Shown one piece after another: positions 36,915 to 48,560 of a stretch of 64,000 nucleotides of DNA; the stretch's first letter is position 1; each line of letters begins with the position of its first letter. The position numbers and the translations under genes were made by a program. Source of the DNA: Styela clava (lineage: Eukaryota; Chordata; Ascidiacea; Stolidobranchia; Styelidae); NCBI RefSeq assembly GCF_964204865.1, contig NC_135263.1:14305426-14369425 (forward strand), given 5' to 3'. Below the pieces are notes generated by a model. That model had not been told where the DNA came from, did no database searches, and saw nothing but the letters and a program-made list of their open reading frames with translations.

Positions 36915-36931
36915 GAGAGAGAGAGAGAGAG
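36915..36931. repeat. (GA)n microsatellite
   Basis: Uninterrupted GA dinucleotides directly followed by ATTTATTGTTTTGTC, a context also seen in degraded form near 38760 and 39035-39095. Confidence 0.85.
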
Positions 36932-38033
36932 ATTTATTGTTTTGTCAACCGTAAACGAACAATGGTACACAAAATAATATATACAATATACACAAAGTTA
37001 ATTCGGTATAGACTGGGGGGAGCGATACGACCATAAGGTCATCGGAGTCAGCTCCCCCCAAGTTCACTAGGCTATTAGGATTCACAGTTAAATGTATATA
37101 AATAAGAAATAAAATAAAAAAGATACTCATTGGAGAGTTGACCAGAACTCTTACAGAATATTTTTGGGATTAGGCTATAAGATGGTTTGATCAATGGCAT
37201 TTTCAGCTTTTAGGGGTGGGGTTTGACTCCTAGTAGGTCCATTTCATAACATTTTTTTGTTTTGCATGCAATGTAGGAGACTATCTAATAAATACAATAC
37301 TTATGTATTAAGCTGGTTGAATATTGTTCGTCACATCAAAAATTTCTACTGAAAGATAGAAGCCAGAACATACCAGTGGATACGGTAACTGCCTGAGGCT
37401 TGAAATAAGCGATAATTGGAGTGATATAACAGTACCGGTATTCTTCCTATACTTAATCACCGAGATGCTAATTTTGAGAATGTTTCTTGGGTTCGTGTGT
37501 AAAAAAGATTTACATTTTTAAAATCATTACTTTCTGGTTTGCTCCCAAATATTCTGAATATTCGAGAAACTGCCATTATGCAGTAAAAGACAATGACAAG
37601 GATACTACCAGTATCATACCGGTACCGAAACCAAATATCCCTCAAAACGAAAGCACCGATGAGTTTTATGACATGAGGCTAAATTTTAGAAATATGGTTG
37701 AAAAAGAGCAAAAGATATCCAAAACTACGAAAACGAGCCCATATTTACAACCATGAACCATGCTTGGCACAAGTCAGCTCTAATTTGTTCCATCACTGTC
37801 GACTTGTCGCTTTTCAACATTGAAGTCCTATTCGGGGAAACATCCTATCCGAACCGGATTTTCAGAAAAAGATTTTATTTTCGAATCCTTATAAATCAAA
37901 TTCAATTTGCAAAAAAAACTTGGGTTAAAAAAAAATTTAGTACGGAAATTTAAAAATATCCTTTCTTAGTGAATTACGGACTTTCAAACGAACCATCGGA
38001 GCGTGACGGCTGCTGCCAGACACTGTTTTTATC
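36932..38033. other. Spacer with weak coding-like segments
   Basis: A plus-strand frame ending at 37756 reads KDNDKDTTSIIPVPKPNIPQ and then a stop after TSPYLQP. It is open but has no ATG and no matched upstream exon, so it is not called as a gene. Confidence 0.3.
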
Positions 38034-38499
38034 TCACTCTTGGGGGACGCGGCGGTTTCGCTTTTCATTAGCGAGTTTGAGCTGTTGCTTCAGGGCCAAT
38101 GTTGCACCTGGAGTGTACTGGATCAGGTGGAACTCGTAATATCTTTTTCCAAGGTATAAAATACGGTACCGTACTATATATACTATGCTGACTATATTAG
38201 ATAGGATGTCCGGCTACCAGTACTGCAGTACCTGGTAGCACTGAAGTCCGGTACCTGCCATACAGTTCTTCAAGTTGTGTCAATGCCACTGCTTACTACC
38301 GCGTTTCCCCAAAAATGAAACCTTGTCCGAATTATGAAAATTATTGTAATATAAGCCCTTTAAAATGATAGTCCATACCTAAATTTGAAGAAATTGTAAC
38401 TTGATGGCAAATTTGTGGAGCGAAATCACAGGCTGAAAGACGTCTGTTTGCTGTTGCTGACTTGACTACATAAGGTGAATATAAGTTGTAATCGGAAAC
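38034..38499 (-). CDS. Last two exons of an unidentified minus-strand gene
   Basis: Exon 38499-38379 (acceptor TTTTTGTGAG, donor TTTAG|GTATGG) and exon 38173-38034 (acceptor ATATATAG) join in phase. They read VSDYNLYSPYVVKSATANRR, LSACDFAPQICHQVTISSN, then VRYRILYLGKRYYEFHLIQ, YTPGATLALKQQLKLANEKR and end NRRVPQE with a TGA at 38036-38034. Codon use in the last exon is distinctly GC-richer than the flanks. The basic, helical end suggests a soluble protein. Upstream exons were not found between 38500 and 40700, and I do not recognise the family. Confidence 0.45.
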
Positions 38500-38759
38500 C
38501 TCACAAAAATACAGTATGACAAACCTTTCAAATATAGCATTGGGCCAAAAAACTCCAATCATGAAATAACAAAACATGTTGATTCCAAACAATCATATAT
38601 TATAGTATATATTTCGATACAAGGTGAAATGACACAAAGTTTCAAACACCGATATGACATTACTGTTTAACATATATAATATGTGTTGCCTTTTTGGTTT
38701 TATATATTAGAATCTGAACCTATATATTATTTTCATTAAAAACATGAACTATGACAATA

Positions 38760-39290
38760 GACAATACGTTTATTTCGTCGTGCCATAAATCACAACACAA
38801 GTTCACAACAGATAAAAAATTATGCATTACAGTAACAGATTTCATTGCAATTGACAGGAAATCGCGAAGGGCCAGAAATGGTCATCATAAGTCAGCGACA
38901 CCTAGATTTATGACGAGTCAAAAGTAAAAATTGCAATTAAAGAAAGCAATGGATACAAAGAGAAACTTAGCCTTCAAAAAATTACCAACAAAACAGGGAG
39001 TGATATAAATATTCATATACGGTAGCATTTGAGAGAGAGAGAAAAAACATAAGGCGGGAAAATTCAGTGATTAATTTTTTTTTATCTTCGTTCATTTCGT
39101 CATGCAGGAAATAATACACAAATTCAAGGCACAGCTTATACAATACAGAAACGGATTTAGTCGCAATTTTAAAAGCAGGTGGCTTTCATCGCAAGAAACA
39201 GAAGGGGTCATCATAAGTCTGCGACACCAACATTTGAAATGAGTCAAAAATTGAAATATTAAAAAAAGGTCACGGTAGAGAATATTAGTC
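38760..39290. repeat. Two diverged copies of a dispersed repeat
   Basis: Segments at about 38770-38935 and 39090-39265 share TTTCGTC, AATTCAAGGCACA-like words, GGTCATCATAAGTC(A/T)GCGAC and GA(C/A)(G/A)(A)GTCAAAA in the same order. They look like two copies of one old repeat (LINE 3' ends or similar), about 320 bp apart. Confidence 0.5.
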
Positions 39291-40716
39291 ATTCGAAAAA
39301 ATTGTCCAACAAGGGGAGGGAGGGTAAAGATTCCTGTGAAACATCACATATAATTTTAGAATGAGATAAAAAAAAGTCTGCGAAATACAATAAGACAGAG
39401 TAGTTTTGAGAAAAAAAAACGGTTTAGCATATCAATTTGCTGAACTTCTGTATAATGGCAACTATTAAATATTGTCACTTGCAACATCAAATCGAGCTAT
39501 ATTTTTTTATTTGCAGAAGAATAAATAAATAAAAATTACATAACTTTTAGGTATGAATGCGAAAGCAGAATTCATACTCCATGTACATCCAACATATGAG
39601 ATTTGAAAGTGAGAAGAGAAAATGATGCAGTTTAAATCTGACTGTGAAATAGGAAAAACAGTCTCGGTGAACTTATTGCCACCAACTAACAAATGTCAGC
39701 CGGGCCATCAAAAATCCTGAGAACAGAAACATATTCAAGTCTTATAAGTCTAAAGGTGATTGCATGAGTAATAGAAAATTTAGAATGAAGTGATTGAGGT
39801 ATGTCATATTTGATAAAGCAAAATCAATTCATCGCGACTGTAAAAGCTATCATTTTCATTCCCAAAATCACCATCATTTTATACAATTCATGATTCGTTC
39901 GCTGTTCTACATAGGTAATATATTCAAAAATTTGCATTGCACCTTATTCATCATGTATGTTTTTCTCAATATATTTCAGATGCAGATTATACAATCACAA
40001 AAAGAGCTGTGGTGAAGTTTGAACAAAGTGTACCCTTGCTAAGCATTCTTGGTTGGGAAAGTTGAATTGTGTTCTCATGTTGTTGCAATATATTTTGAAC
40101 CTACTTATCTTGGGAATTCTAAATTAAGCAAAATATTATTGTGTTCAAATTTGAATAAAGAAATTTTTTTTTTTTTAATGCTGATGCAACCAAAGCCAGT
40201 GTAATAAGACCAGATCCCAATTTATTGTAAATTTGAGACATAACTTTCTTCAAAAAATTAAGTCTACCTTAAATTTCAAATGCCATTCACTTATTAATTT
40301 CTTGCATATCACCATTATTGCAATTTATACAAATCAACTTATGTAAAATTTCATTTTTAATAAAAAATATCATAATTATTGTTGAGTGTTCGAGGGGTGC
40401 GAGTTTGACATCCTCTGGTCTACCATGCTGAGAAGGCATCCAAATGATATCCAGGCTTCAGCCCCGATCATCTATTAAACAGATTCCACATCCAGTAGGG
40501 CATTTATGCAGAGTCCCAACAACTTGGGGGATCATTCCTTTTCCTAATTTTCAATTGTAATCTTCTTATTAAAACATGATTGGTACCTAATCAAGGGTGA
40601 AATTTCCTTTCTTGATAGCTGCTTTCTCACTCGATATAGTTACATTCTTTTGCAGTTCATTACAATATACAATACAATTTTATTTCGATTACTCTTACTT
40701 TGCAAAGTACGTCCTT
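39291..40716. other. AT-rich spacer
   Basis: I see no supported exon or classifiable repeat here. Confidence 0.35.
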
Positions 40717-40922
40717 TCATAGATAGCTCTTAGGTATGTAATCCTTTTCCTCTGGAAAGTTTAGCTCCCAAATATCAGGTAAATCCTGCTCGGTGTATTC
40801 CAGTGCAATGACTGAATGAGAAAATCCAGTCTGCCAGTACCATCACTTTTGAAGTAGATCCGTCTGATTTGTGTGACTGTGTAACAGAGCAGCTCAAATT
40901 CATAACAGATATACAAGCTAGT
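40717..40922 (-). CDS. Coding-like terminal exon with a frame break
   Basis: On the minus strand, after an ATACAG acceptor, one frame reads TSLYICYEFELLCYTVTQIR then RIYFKSDGTG. The continuation, in a different frame, reads TGFSHSVIALEYTEQDLPD, IWELNFPEEKDYIPKSYL and a TGA at 40719-40717. The switch falls at an imperfect 8-nt duplication (ACTGGCAG ACTGGATT, about 40823-40838). This is either a decayed gene, a sequencing indel, or two separate exons with the GGCAG at 40831-40835 as acceptor. The opposite strand at 40830-40943 is also open. Family not recognised. Confidence 0.35.
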
Positions 40923-41267
40923 CTGTATTCAATCTATAAATGAGAAAAAGGCTGTTGAAAAAACGCTAACACACAGCGATATATTTAAACAAGTCAAAGC
41001 AACGCACAAGTATAAACCTGACGAAACGTGCTACGCAACGAGTGTCCCCCTAAACAGCACAAAAAACGGAGCTGGCAGCATCGGTCAAAGGTCATGAAAG
41101 TTGGTAATGCCAGATAAAAAACAAAAGTTTTTAATTACGCATGATTACTCAAGCAGAATAACCATTGTGATGTAACAATTTCCCCAGCCTACCAACCAGT
41201 TACCACGAGACTGTTGCTAACGTTACGAACTTGGACTAAAATTCATTCTTGGGTAAATTTTTGTGGA

Positions 41268-43299
41268 ATGGCGTACCATTTTCACACTACAAGAAAAAAA
41301 GAATTCGGTTGGATATCTCGTGTTGTCCTGACTTTGACATTGGTATATATGATCACTATTTGTACAACAAATGGTCTCGAAGTCAAAAGACTCAACTTCA
41401 GTGACAGTTTATGTGAAACCGACGGAGACCAAAACGAACTTCGTGAAGGCATCAGGATAACCAGGTTGAAACACCGTGTTTATCATACTGGCAGATATCG
41501 TAGTCTAAGTTCGAGTGTTTATTATCGTTTGAGGAGTGTTGTTCGTGAAAACCAGAAAGACCTCGTTATTGTCGTAGCGACTGGATTTTTTGCTGTTCTT
41601 GGTCTAGCTTTTTGTCAAATCTTCAGAATTATGTTCAAGAAATGTCTTTTTGACACTGCGGACGCAGGAAAGAGTTTTGAAGTGGCTAGTACATTAGTTT
41701 TTGACGAAAAATTTGGGTCGAAAAAAACGACCGAAGATACATGTCTTCAAGATATTGATGTTCAAAGATTACTGGATGAGTTCAATTCGTCCGGGTATAT
41801 TACAGGAAGTCCAGGATTCAAGAAAAGACAATTATCAAAAGATAGTGCAGGGGAAGAAATTGCCAAAAATGTTGCGCCACTAGAAGATACTGAGAGTACA
41901 TATCCATACGATACAGACACCAGTAATAACAGTGTCGTATCGAATCAAAGTCATTTGTGCACCTTAACGGATGAATATACCAGCACTCCAAAATCATCTC
42001 TTCTTGTGAGCGGGAAGAAATCTAACGGAAATGCAAGTTTTTCAAGTTTATCTACGCCACAGCATCATTTCTATGATAAAAGAGAAACTCAAACATCTAT
42101 GACTACTGGCGCCGTTACATTTGCGTCGTCTGTCAAAACTATAACCAATGTTGGATCCCCAGTAGTTGTCGGGTTTAATGTAGAATCCACAGACTCCGAA
42201 AGTCGTGGAAATGTTTTAGCAAAGGAAAATAATTTTTCTGTTTCGGAAGCTCAGCTTTACAACAAGTTGAATGAAATGAAGCAATTCCATGACGAAAACA
42301 GAAAAGAAAAAGTCCTGAAAACCAAACAAACGGTACAGTATTGATGATAATTACTTACACGGCTAGCGTAGTAGTTTATTATTGTTTAAATTTATTCCTA
42401 CTAAAGAAGGTTCAAATCATCGTTACGAACAATAATTTTTGTGAGTCATTTCAATTGATTAAGTACAAAACTACGTTTCAAGTATCATAAATTTTTATGT
42501 TTTGTATTGTGTATCCGAGGTGATGTGGTGATATTCAAATCTTAGATCTTTAACGTATAATGTCAACGTACTTTGGTATTGTGATTGTACTTCATTTTTA
42601 TATAAATACTCGTATTTTTAGGTTCTGAAAGACATTTCAAAAATGACCAATGTTCCATTGAGCAAAATGCACAAAAACAACCAATCACCACAAAATAAAA
42701 AAGACTCTCTTGAGGAAATGTACCAACGTCTTCAGTCAAGGCGACTCACTTTAAATAAACTAAATAGCCAGATTGTTGCGATTAAAAGTAGAACAGAGCA
42801 ATCAAAATTGCGCGAGTCATACTGGCGAGAAAAATTGTACGAAGCAAGTAAGAATGATCACGAACAGGAACAGAGAAAACTTCTAGCAAAGTTGAAGCTC
42901 ATTCAAGAATATAAACGTTCTATCATTAAATGCACTGACAAAGCAATGGCATTGCGTAGTCAATTTTGTGGCAGGAATAGTCGCCACAGCGGCGAACCTC
43001 GCTGTTATGATTGTCGCATTGGGCGGCACCCTGCGGATGTCGCAGTTAGACCAGCTCTAATTATGCCCTTTCACGATGATATTGTTATGAGCGAACCTGG
43101 CCCGATTCTCTGTCGATCTGACGGATTTTGGCCTGGTTGCCCGATAGTTAAAAATATAAATGAACGTTATGATGCACTGAAAATGGGTCAATATGTATCC
43201 CTTGATGTAAAACTTGAACGTATTTCTAAAATGCAAAAGCAATTACAGTGGGAAATGTTTAATAAAAGGTATTTGAACAATGGCCTTCTGAAAATGTGA
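41268..43299 (+). CDS. Unknown membrane protein with coiled coil, two exons
   Basis: Exon 1 (ATG at 41268 to 42332, donor ACG|GTACAG) and exon 2 (acceptor ATTTTTAG, 42622-43299) join in phase zero, giving 580 residues. If the intron is retained, exon 1 ends at a TGA at 42342-42344, so a shorter form is possible. A hydrophobic stretch near the start (WISRVVLTLTLVYMITICTT) is a signal peptide or anchor. A second one (DLVIVVATGFFAVLGLAFCQ) is a clear membrane span, with about 75 residues between them. The following serine/threonine-rich region is followed, in exon 2, by a coiled coil (SLEEMYQRLQSRRLTLNKLN, KLLAKLKLIQEYKRS). The end is a cysteine-containing C-terminus (EPRCYDCRIGRHP, LCRSDGFWPGCP). 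I do not recognise the family. Its stop codon lies only about 75 bp from the start of the gene array. Confidence 0.65.
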
Positions 43300-43757
43300 A
43301 TATATATTTCATCTTATCGTATTATATCTTTTATGTCCGCACTTAAAATTTCCCAATTAATTGCTTTTACTTTTATTTTTACGCTTCTTTCTTTCTTTTC
43401 ATATTTTGGATAAAAAAATATATGGTTTTCATACTATAAACACATTGTATTTTTAATTGAATATAACGGACATTATCTATCTCTGGGGCGAAAGACAAAA
43501 TAAGCTACAGAAATGAAGAGTTGACCAGTCTGAATGCCTGAAATTCGATTTTCGAGGAAATCTTGAGTAAGCGGAATTTATGTCAACCATTCGAACGGCT
43601 ACAATTTTTTTCACTTAATTGTCTCTTGTGAGATTCGAACCTGTGGAAGAATTGGTATACAGTAATGGCGAGTAATTGAATATTCGTTGGAAAGAATAGC
43701 GGGTGGAGTGCTCAGATTTCAAAAATTAAATTCGAACGGGATATGTTTGTTTTCTTA

Positions 43758-43829
43758 GCACCAACTGTTAATAAACCGCTTGTACCGAAGCCGTCTGCAA
43801 AGAATGAGTTGTCAAAAAAACCTAGCAAA
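43758..43829 (+). pseudogene. Exon 3 fragment of the array family
   Basis: Reads in one frame PTVNKPLVPKPSAKNELSKK then PSK, matching the middle of exon 3 of the array genes (VNKPLVPKSSAKNELS). It is preceded at 43375-43690 by sequence homologous to the 3' flank of the plus-strand genes. It is therefore the remnant of an older unit at the array edge. It lies where the exon fossil at 52011-52150 lies in the intact unit. Confidence 0.75.
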
Positions 43830-44218
43830 TTATTGAGTCTCCTGTTTAGGTGAATGTTTTAACAAACACAATACTATTACGAAATAACCAGTTTTTTAAA
43901 ATAGTCAAAAGCTCTATTCAGGATTGCATAAACCCCATGACATCTACACAGCAAGCATTGCTATTTTGATTGGAATCTATGACAAAATACCCAATAAGAA
44001 ACTCTACAGACGAATAAAATAACAATTAATAATTTGTATTGATATTTATCACAAAATATGATTAATACCGCAAGTGAAATCTTGCTCTATATTCACACAT
44101 ATTGAGATCATTTTTGATCATTTCAAAAAACACTATACAAAATATCAAAATAACCATAATTCATGAAATAAATAAAAGAAACAAGTAATTGCGTTGTTAC
44201 AATTCTGCTGCGTGCAAA

Positions 44219-45394
44219 TCAAGCACATGGATCATTTTTCACAACGTTGGAGTTAAATCCAATTTGATCCATCATAAAAGAAAGGCGAGAAAAGAATCCA
44301 AAAGAAAATGAAGGTTTTGTTGTTTTCTTAACACAAGGCTTCTTCGTTGGCTTCACGTGAGAAGCAGTTGGTTTCTGGTCCGTTGATATTTCTTTGCTAG
44401 GCTTCGTTGACAACTCATTCTTTGCAGACGACTTCGGTACAAGCGGTTTATTAACACTAGGTCTATGACGATTTTTGTTTGATTCTTTCTTGTTATAAGA
44501 TTTCGTAGTCGGTTTTTTCGAGACGGACTTTTTATTTTGAATTTTCTCATGCTTTTTCTGTTCTACTGATGACTTCAATTTTTTGATGACGTTATTTTTT
44601 GTTGGGTTCTTGCTAGTAATTTTTTTCGTGGATGACTCAGTTGGCGAAGAGTCTGATAAACAATTTTCGAGCGGTCGTGCTTGTTTCTGAATTTTCTTTT
44701 TCGATGAAACTATTTTTGATAATTTATATTCTTCTGGAATGATACCTTGTGAGGTTCCGGCTAAAATATATAAAAAATACAATATAAGTGAATAAATAAA
44801 CATACGAAGCCTATTATTGCACTCAAACAATAAAAGCAGACAAACTATTTCATTGTTTAACTAGCGAAAATTAATAAGCACAAAAAAAATAAATAAAACA
44901 AACCTCCTTTAACTATGCAAGAACATTTATAGATACAACAGTGAGAGTACGCTTTGTTTCCACAATCTTTTGGATCGACGAGTTTCTTGTTACGGAAATC
45001 ATAGCAAGGAATCGTTTTTCTTTCAAATCCTTTTACTGTATACAGAAATACCAAATGTTATAAATAGCAATACCTATTACAAAAAAATCTTCTGATTGTT
45101 CGTCAAAGCAAAGCAAGAAAGACGAAGGTATTATGAGATAATATTATATAAAATTAAATAAAAATGCTTTTTATAATTTTATACGAATTTTCAATATTTT
45201 GAATTGATACAAGAAAGGAATATGTGCTGGCATCGTAATAAAATCTAAAATATATATCAGATAAGATGCAATAAAATCTTGAACTTACCAGGAGCGCATT
45301 GTGTTTTGCTGATTTTATATCTGAGCTGAAAAGGGGTCAGTGATGCTGAAATATCGCAAATCCCGACGACCACGACAAACAGTAATAATTTCAT
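44219..45394 (-). CDS. Secreted Cys-rich/Lys-rich family protein, copy 1
   Basis: Three exons, 45394-45289, 45035-44904 and 44760-44219, give 259 residues. Exon 1 encodes a signal peptide (MKLLLFVVVVGICDISAS) and the start of the mature chain up to TQCAP. Exon 2 encodes a compact cysteine module (PCYDFRNKKLVDPKDCG, then HCCIYKCSC). Exon 3 encodes a long Lys/Ser/Thr tail with a conserved end containing FSFGFFSRLSFMMD and a final cysteine (NDPCA). Ten cysteines are expected in the mature protein. This edge copy is the most diverged minus-strand copy (for example PLENCLSDSSPTE instead of LLENCFPDTSPSE). Sequence before the ATG is TTTTTGCAG/AATTACTTTC, suggesting an intron in the 5' UTR. No known family recognised. 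A secreted, highly basic protein could be structural, adhesive or antimicrobial; this is only a guess. Confidence 0.85.
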
Positions 45395-45601
45395 TTTGTT
45401 AGAAAGTAATTCTGCAAAAATATAACAGGTTTTATTTTACTCTTATGATTAACCAACTTTGAGATGGAAATAGTAGTTGAAACTGTACAATATTCATTTG
45501 TATCATGACTAGAGCAAGCACTTGAATATTTCAGTAACTCTGAACATACTTGTTCGAAATACAATAATCGAATCTATGTTGCGACAAGAAATTGTTTGTA
45601 G

Positions 45602-45741
45602 CTTTTATAGTTTCAGATTGACATTTGTGTTTATTGCCTTGAGCAACGATTGCCCTACATTACTATGTAAATTTGCATGCTTGTTACGTTTCTTAGCCAC
45701 AAATCGTAATTTCATTTACTTTGGTAGCGTCACAGTGACGC
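45602..45741 (-). promoter_or_regulatory. Promoter module of copy 1: TATA box and CGTCA/TGACG palindrome
   Basis: Minus-strand TATAAAAG (45609-45602) lies about 210 bp upstream of the ATG. A palindrome GCGTCACAGTGACGC lies at 45727-45741, followed by ATTTTCTGTAAACC. The same two elements with the same spacing occur at the other fully visible copies. CGTCA/TGACG half sites are those bound by CREB/ATF-type bZIP factors, here with a 3-nt spacer. Confidence 0.6.
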
Positions 45742-46090
45742 ATTTTCTGTAAACCTAAACAAAGTGCTCTTGAACACATACTATTAGTAGACTCAAAGAA
45801 TCCGTAGACTTGAATATTGCTATCGCCGCGATAAATACGTCATATTGAGTTTAAAAATAGTACAAGATTAAATCGTTGGATTAAGCTTTTCATGTAAAAA
45901 TCAGGCTGTAATGGATTAACAAAGATGAAATGAGTCATGAAATTTTGTAAAAGTTTCAAATAACGTCAAGGAGACTTTATTTGCTAGTATTTTTCTGTCT
46001 TTAATCAAATGTAATAAAATAAATTGTCATTAGTTAATGACATCATGCGATATAGCACGACATGGAATATCATTTAAATTAGGATTAGAC

Positions 46091-47486
46091 GTTTGACGGT
46101 CGGGATCAAACAAAACCTAAAAATTCATTTAATTGAGCACTAGTTTCTCTGCATAATAAATCATATGAATATAAACCGCTTTATAGTTATATTAAAGTTA
46201 CATTGTTTATTATTCAAAAAAATCGATTATGGATTAGTAGATGGATTATCCTGGTTCTATGTCGTAATTTTTCTAAATTGATCCACAGTTTTTGTTTTAA
46301 AGTTGCAGTTTAACAATTATATAAAATTTAAAGATCTATTCTAACCGAGATATTAAAAATATATAGAAGTTTAAATTTTTTATATTCAGCATTTCAACCG
46401 AGTATATTTAATAAAATAATTATTGCAGAATTTGTTAGATTCTTGTAAATCAAATTCCAAAAAAATGGTTTCCCATAAACAAAATGTTTATCAGACTCAA
46501 AAGTGAATGTAATTAAAGCTTCGCAGCATTAATAAAATCTAAACTAATATTTCAGCAAAATATGAAACTTTCATTTGTGAGTTTCATTGTGAGAATACAC
46601 AATATATTTATTCATACAATTAAAATATAAAACAACAATTTAAAGAAAAAATACAGAAAACTGAAAGGTGGAAATAGGCTGAATTCACTACTGTCATGAA
46701 TATTAAAGTTAAACACGTATATGCATAAGCCCAACACATTCTCTGCGAAAGCTTGATAAAAATTACGCATTTTTATGACAAAGTGATCAGTATAACTACA
46801 ACGTAAGTTACTTCTATTTTAAACAATTTATACCGCGGTTATTAAGCGATTAAGCGTTATGTTTCAATATATCCATAGTTTAAATAGAAAATGAAAAAGT
46901 AATTGATTTAAAATATAATTCATCATTTGTATGATTATAATATTTATTACGTCAAGAAGTCTTACTTTTCGTGTTCGAATTTTGTTTGCAATTTGCTTCA
47001 AAAATGCGTCGGTCAAAAATCAATTTGTGGGCAATAAATCTGCTTACGATAAATGCGACAAATGTCATTCTATCACCTTGGATTAAATAAAGTAATTATA
47101 TGTGTGAACTTCACATATATAATTATTGCACATGTGTAAATGTAATCGAATATGTGAATTTATATTTATCCTGAGCCATAAGTTCAACACAGTACATTTC
47201 TGCCTATTTCCGAAATTCATTTTTCTTTTTCTTTTTCCCCAACATTATTCTTTTATATTTTAATTGTATAAATATATTGTGTATTATTGGAAAGTCACAA
47301 ATAAAAGTACCATGTTTTGCTATGATATTAGTTTTAAATTTTAGTGATGCTGTAAAGCTTTAATGACATTTACTTTCAGGTGTGATACACATTTATTTAT
47401 GGAGAATCATAGTTAAAGCGGTATATCTTTATAAGAATATTCTTACAAAGACTAGTGCCGAATTAGTTTCATCCCGACCGTCAAAC
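46091..47486. mobile_element. 1.4-kb segment bounded by 16-bp inverted repeats
   Basis: GTTTGACGGTCGGGAT at 46091-46106 is exactly mirrored by ATCCCGACCGTCAAAC at 47471-47486. Flanking words (ACTAGT near both ends) are also mirrored. The interior is AT-rich and non-coding. It may be a non-autonomous DNA element inserted in the left arm of the palindrome, or a product of nested inversion. Confidence 0.45.
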
Positions 47487-47517
47487 CTGTAAACCTCTTT
47501 AAAATTATTATACCTAA

Positions 47518-48560
47518 TTGCACTAAAATGCATGATGTCAATAACTTACTAATGATAAAAAAATATGCTAATCACAATTGAATTGAGAAAGTAAAACGCA
47601 TTTAAGTAAAGTCTTCCCGGCGTTATTTGGGTATTTTACAAAAATCCTAATCTCATTCTATCTCTATGTTTCGTTAAACATAAATGTTAATCCATAACAC
47701 CCCAGACATTACCATCCACTATAGCTTAATTTTTACCTAAAAAGATTAATCCAATTCAAGACAATGTAGTTATGGGGAACGTCTGTACCCAAATATGAAA
47801 TAACCATTCTAAATAGTGTGATCAAGTCAAAATATTTCTGACTAATCCAACTTGCAAAAATAATCTTTCCACTTATCTACAGAGAGACTCCAAAATAGAG
47901 AACTTATAAATTTTATGATTACTTGTTAATTTTCTTATCAACCGACCTTCTGTTTTAGTAAGATTGTACCCAAAAGTTTCACGTTGTGCATGAAAGTTAT
48001 GTTCTCTTTGGAACATGTTCCAAATGGCCATTTTGGCGTTGAAGACACACTTGCATACGTTGCAGCCTTGAGTTTACCAGTCGAATAATGATTGCCTTGA
48101 CCAACTATTGTTTTACAATTCAAATTATGTTTGCATTTCACCAATAGTTTTAAACACAATTTGTAATTGTATTAACATCAGTTGCGTCATAATGACGTAT
48201 TTTCAGTAATCACAAACACACCACATACAAATAAATATCATTAATTAATGCTCCTAAAGAAACACCACACTCGGTGGCGTCATGGTGACGTATTTTCAAT
48301 AATCCCAAACAAATCACACTCAAATAAATATCATTAAATAATGCTCTCAAATAATCGACAGACTTGTCTATTGCTATTGTCGGGATTAAACGTCATAGCG
48401 AGTTTAAAAATAGATCTGAATAAATCCGATAGACTAAGTTTTTTACGTAGAAACTACGCGACAACACAGATAAAATGTGACATGAAAATACATTGCAAAA
48501 CTTTTGGATTTAGTCCATCATTTTATCCTTCTTTGACAATGAATGATTGTTAGATTAACT
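47518..48560. other. Extra promoter-module copies in the centre of the unit
   Basis: About 47518-47700 repeats, in the same orientation, the sequence found at 49650-49810 (GCATGATGTCA(A/T)TAACTTAC, then AAGTCTTC(C/T)). About 48184-48560 repeats the upstream region of copy 1 (45727-45920): a palindrome, ATTTTC(A/T)(G/A)TAA, GAGTTTAAAAATAG, and AAAATG-rich ends. They look like promoters whose genes have been lost. Confidence 0.5.
48184..48291. promoter_or_regulatory. Two orphan CGTCA-N3-TGACG palindromes
   Basis: GCGTCATAATGACGT (48184-48198) and GCGTCATGGTGACGT (48277-48291), each followed by ATTTTCA(G/A)TAATC. No gene start is nearby. Confidence 0.5.

Noticed and set aside
43057-43242. Minus frame opposite exon 2 of the gene at 41268
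   Set aside because: It is antisense to a frame with consistent coiled-coil coding content.
45522-45752. A 76-codon plus-strand frame repeated at 54675-54905
   Set aside because: It lies across the TATA box and palindrome of the minus-strand copies; its conservation is explained by duplication of the whole unit.
47938-48159. A 73-codon minus frame identical in both units (also 57092-57313)
   Set aside because: It lies in duplicated spacer with no signal peptide or splice context; identity follows from the recent unit duplication.
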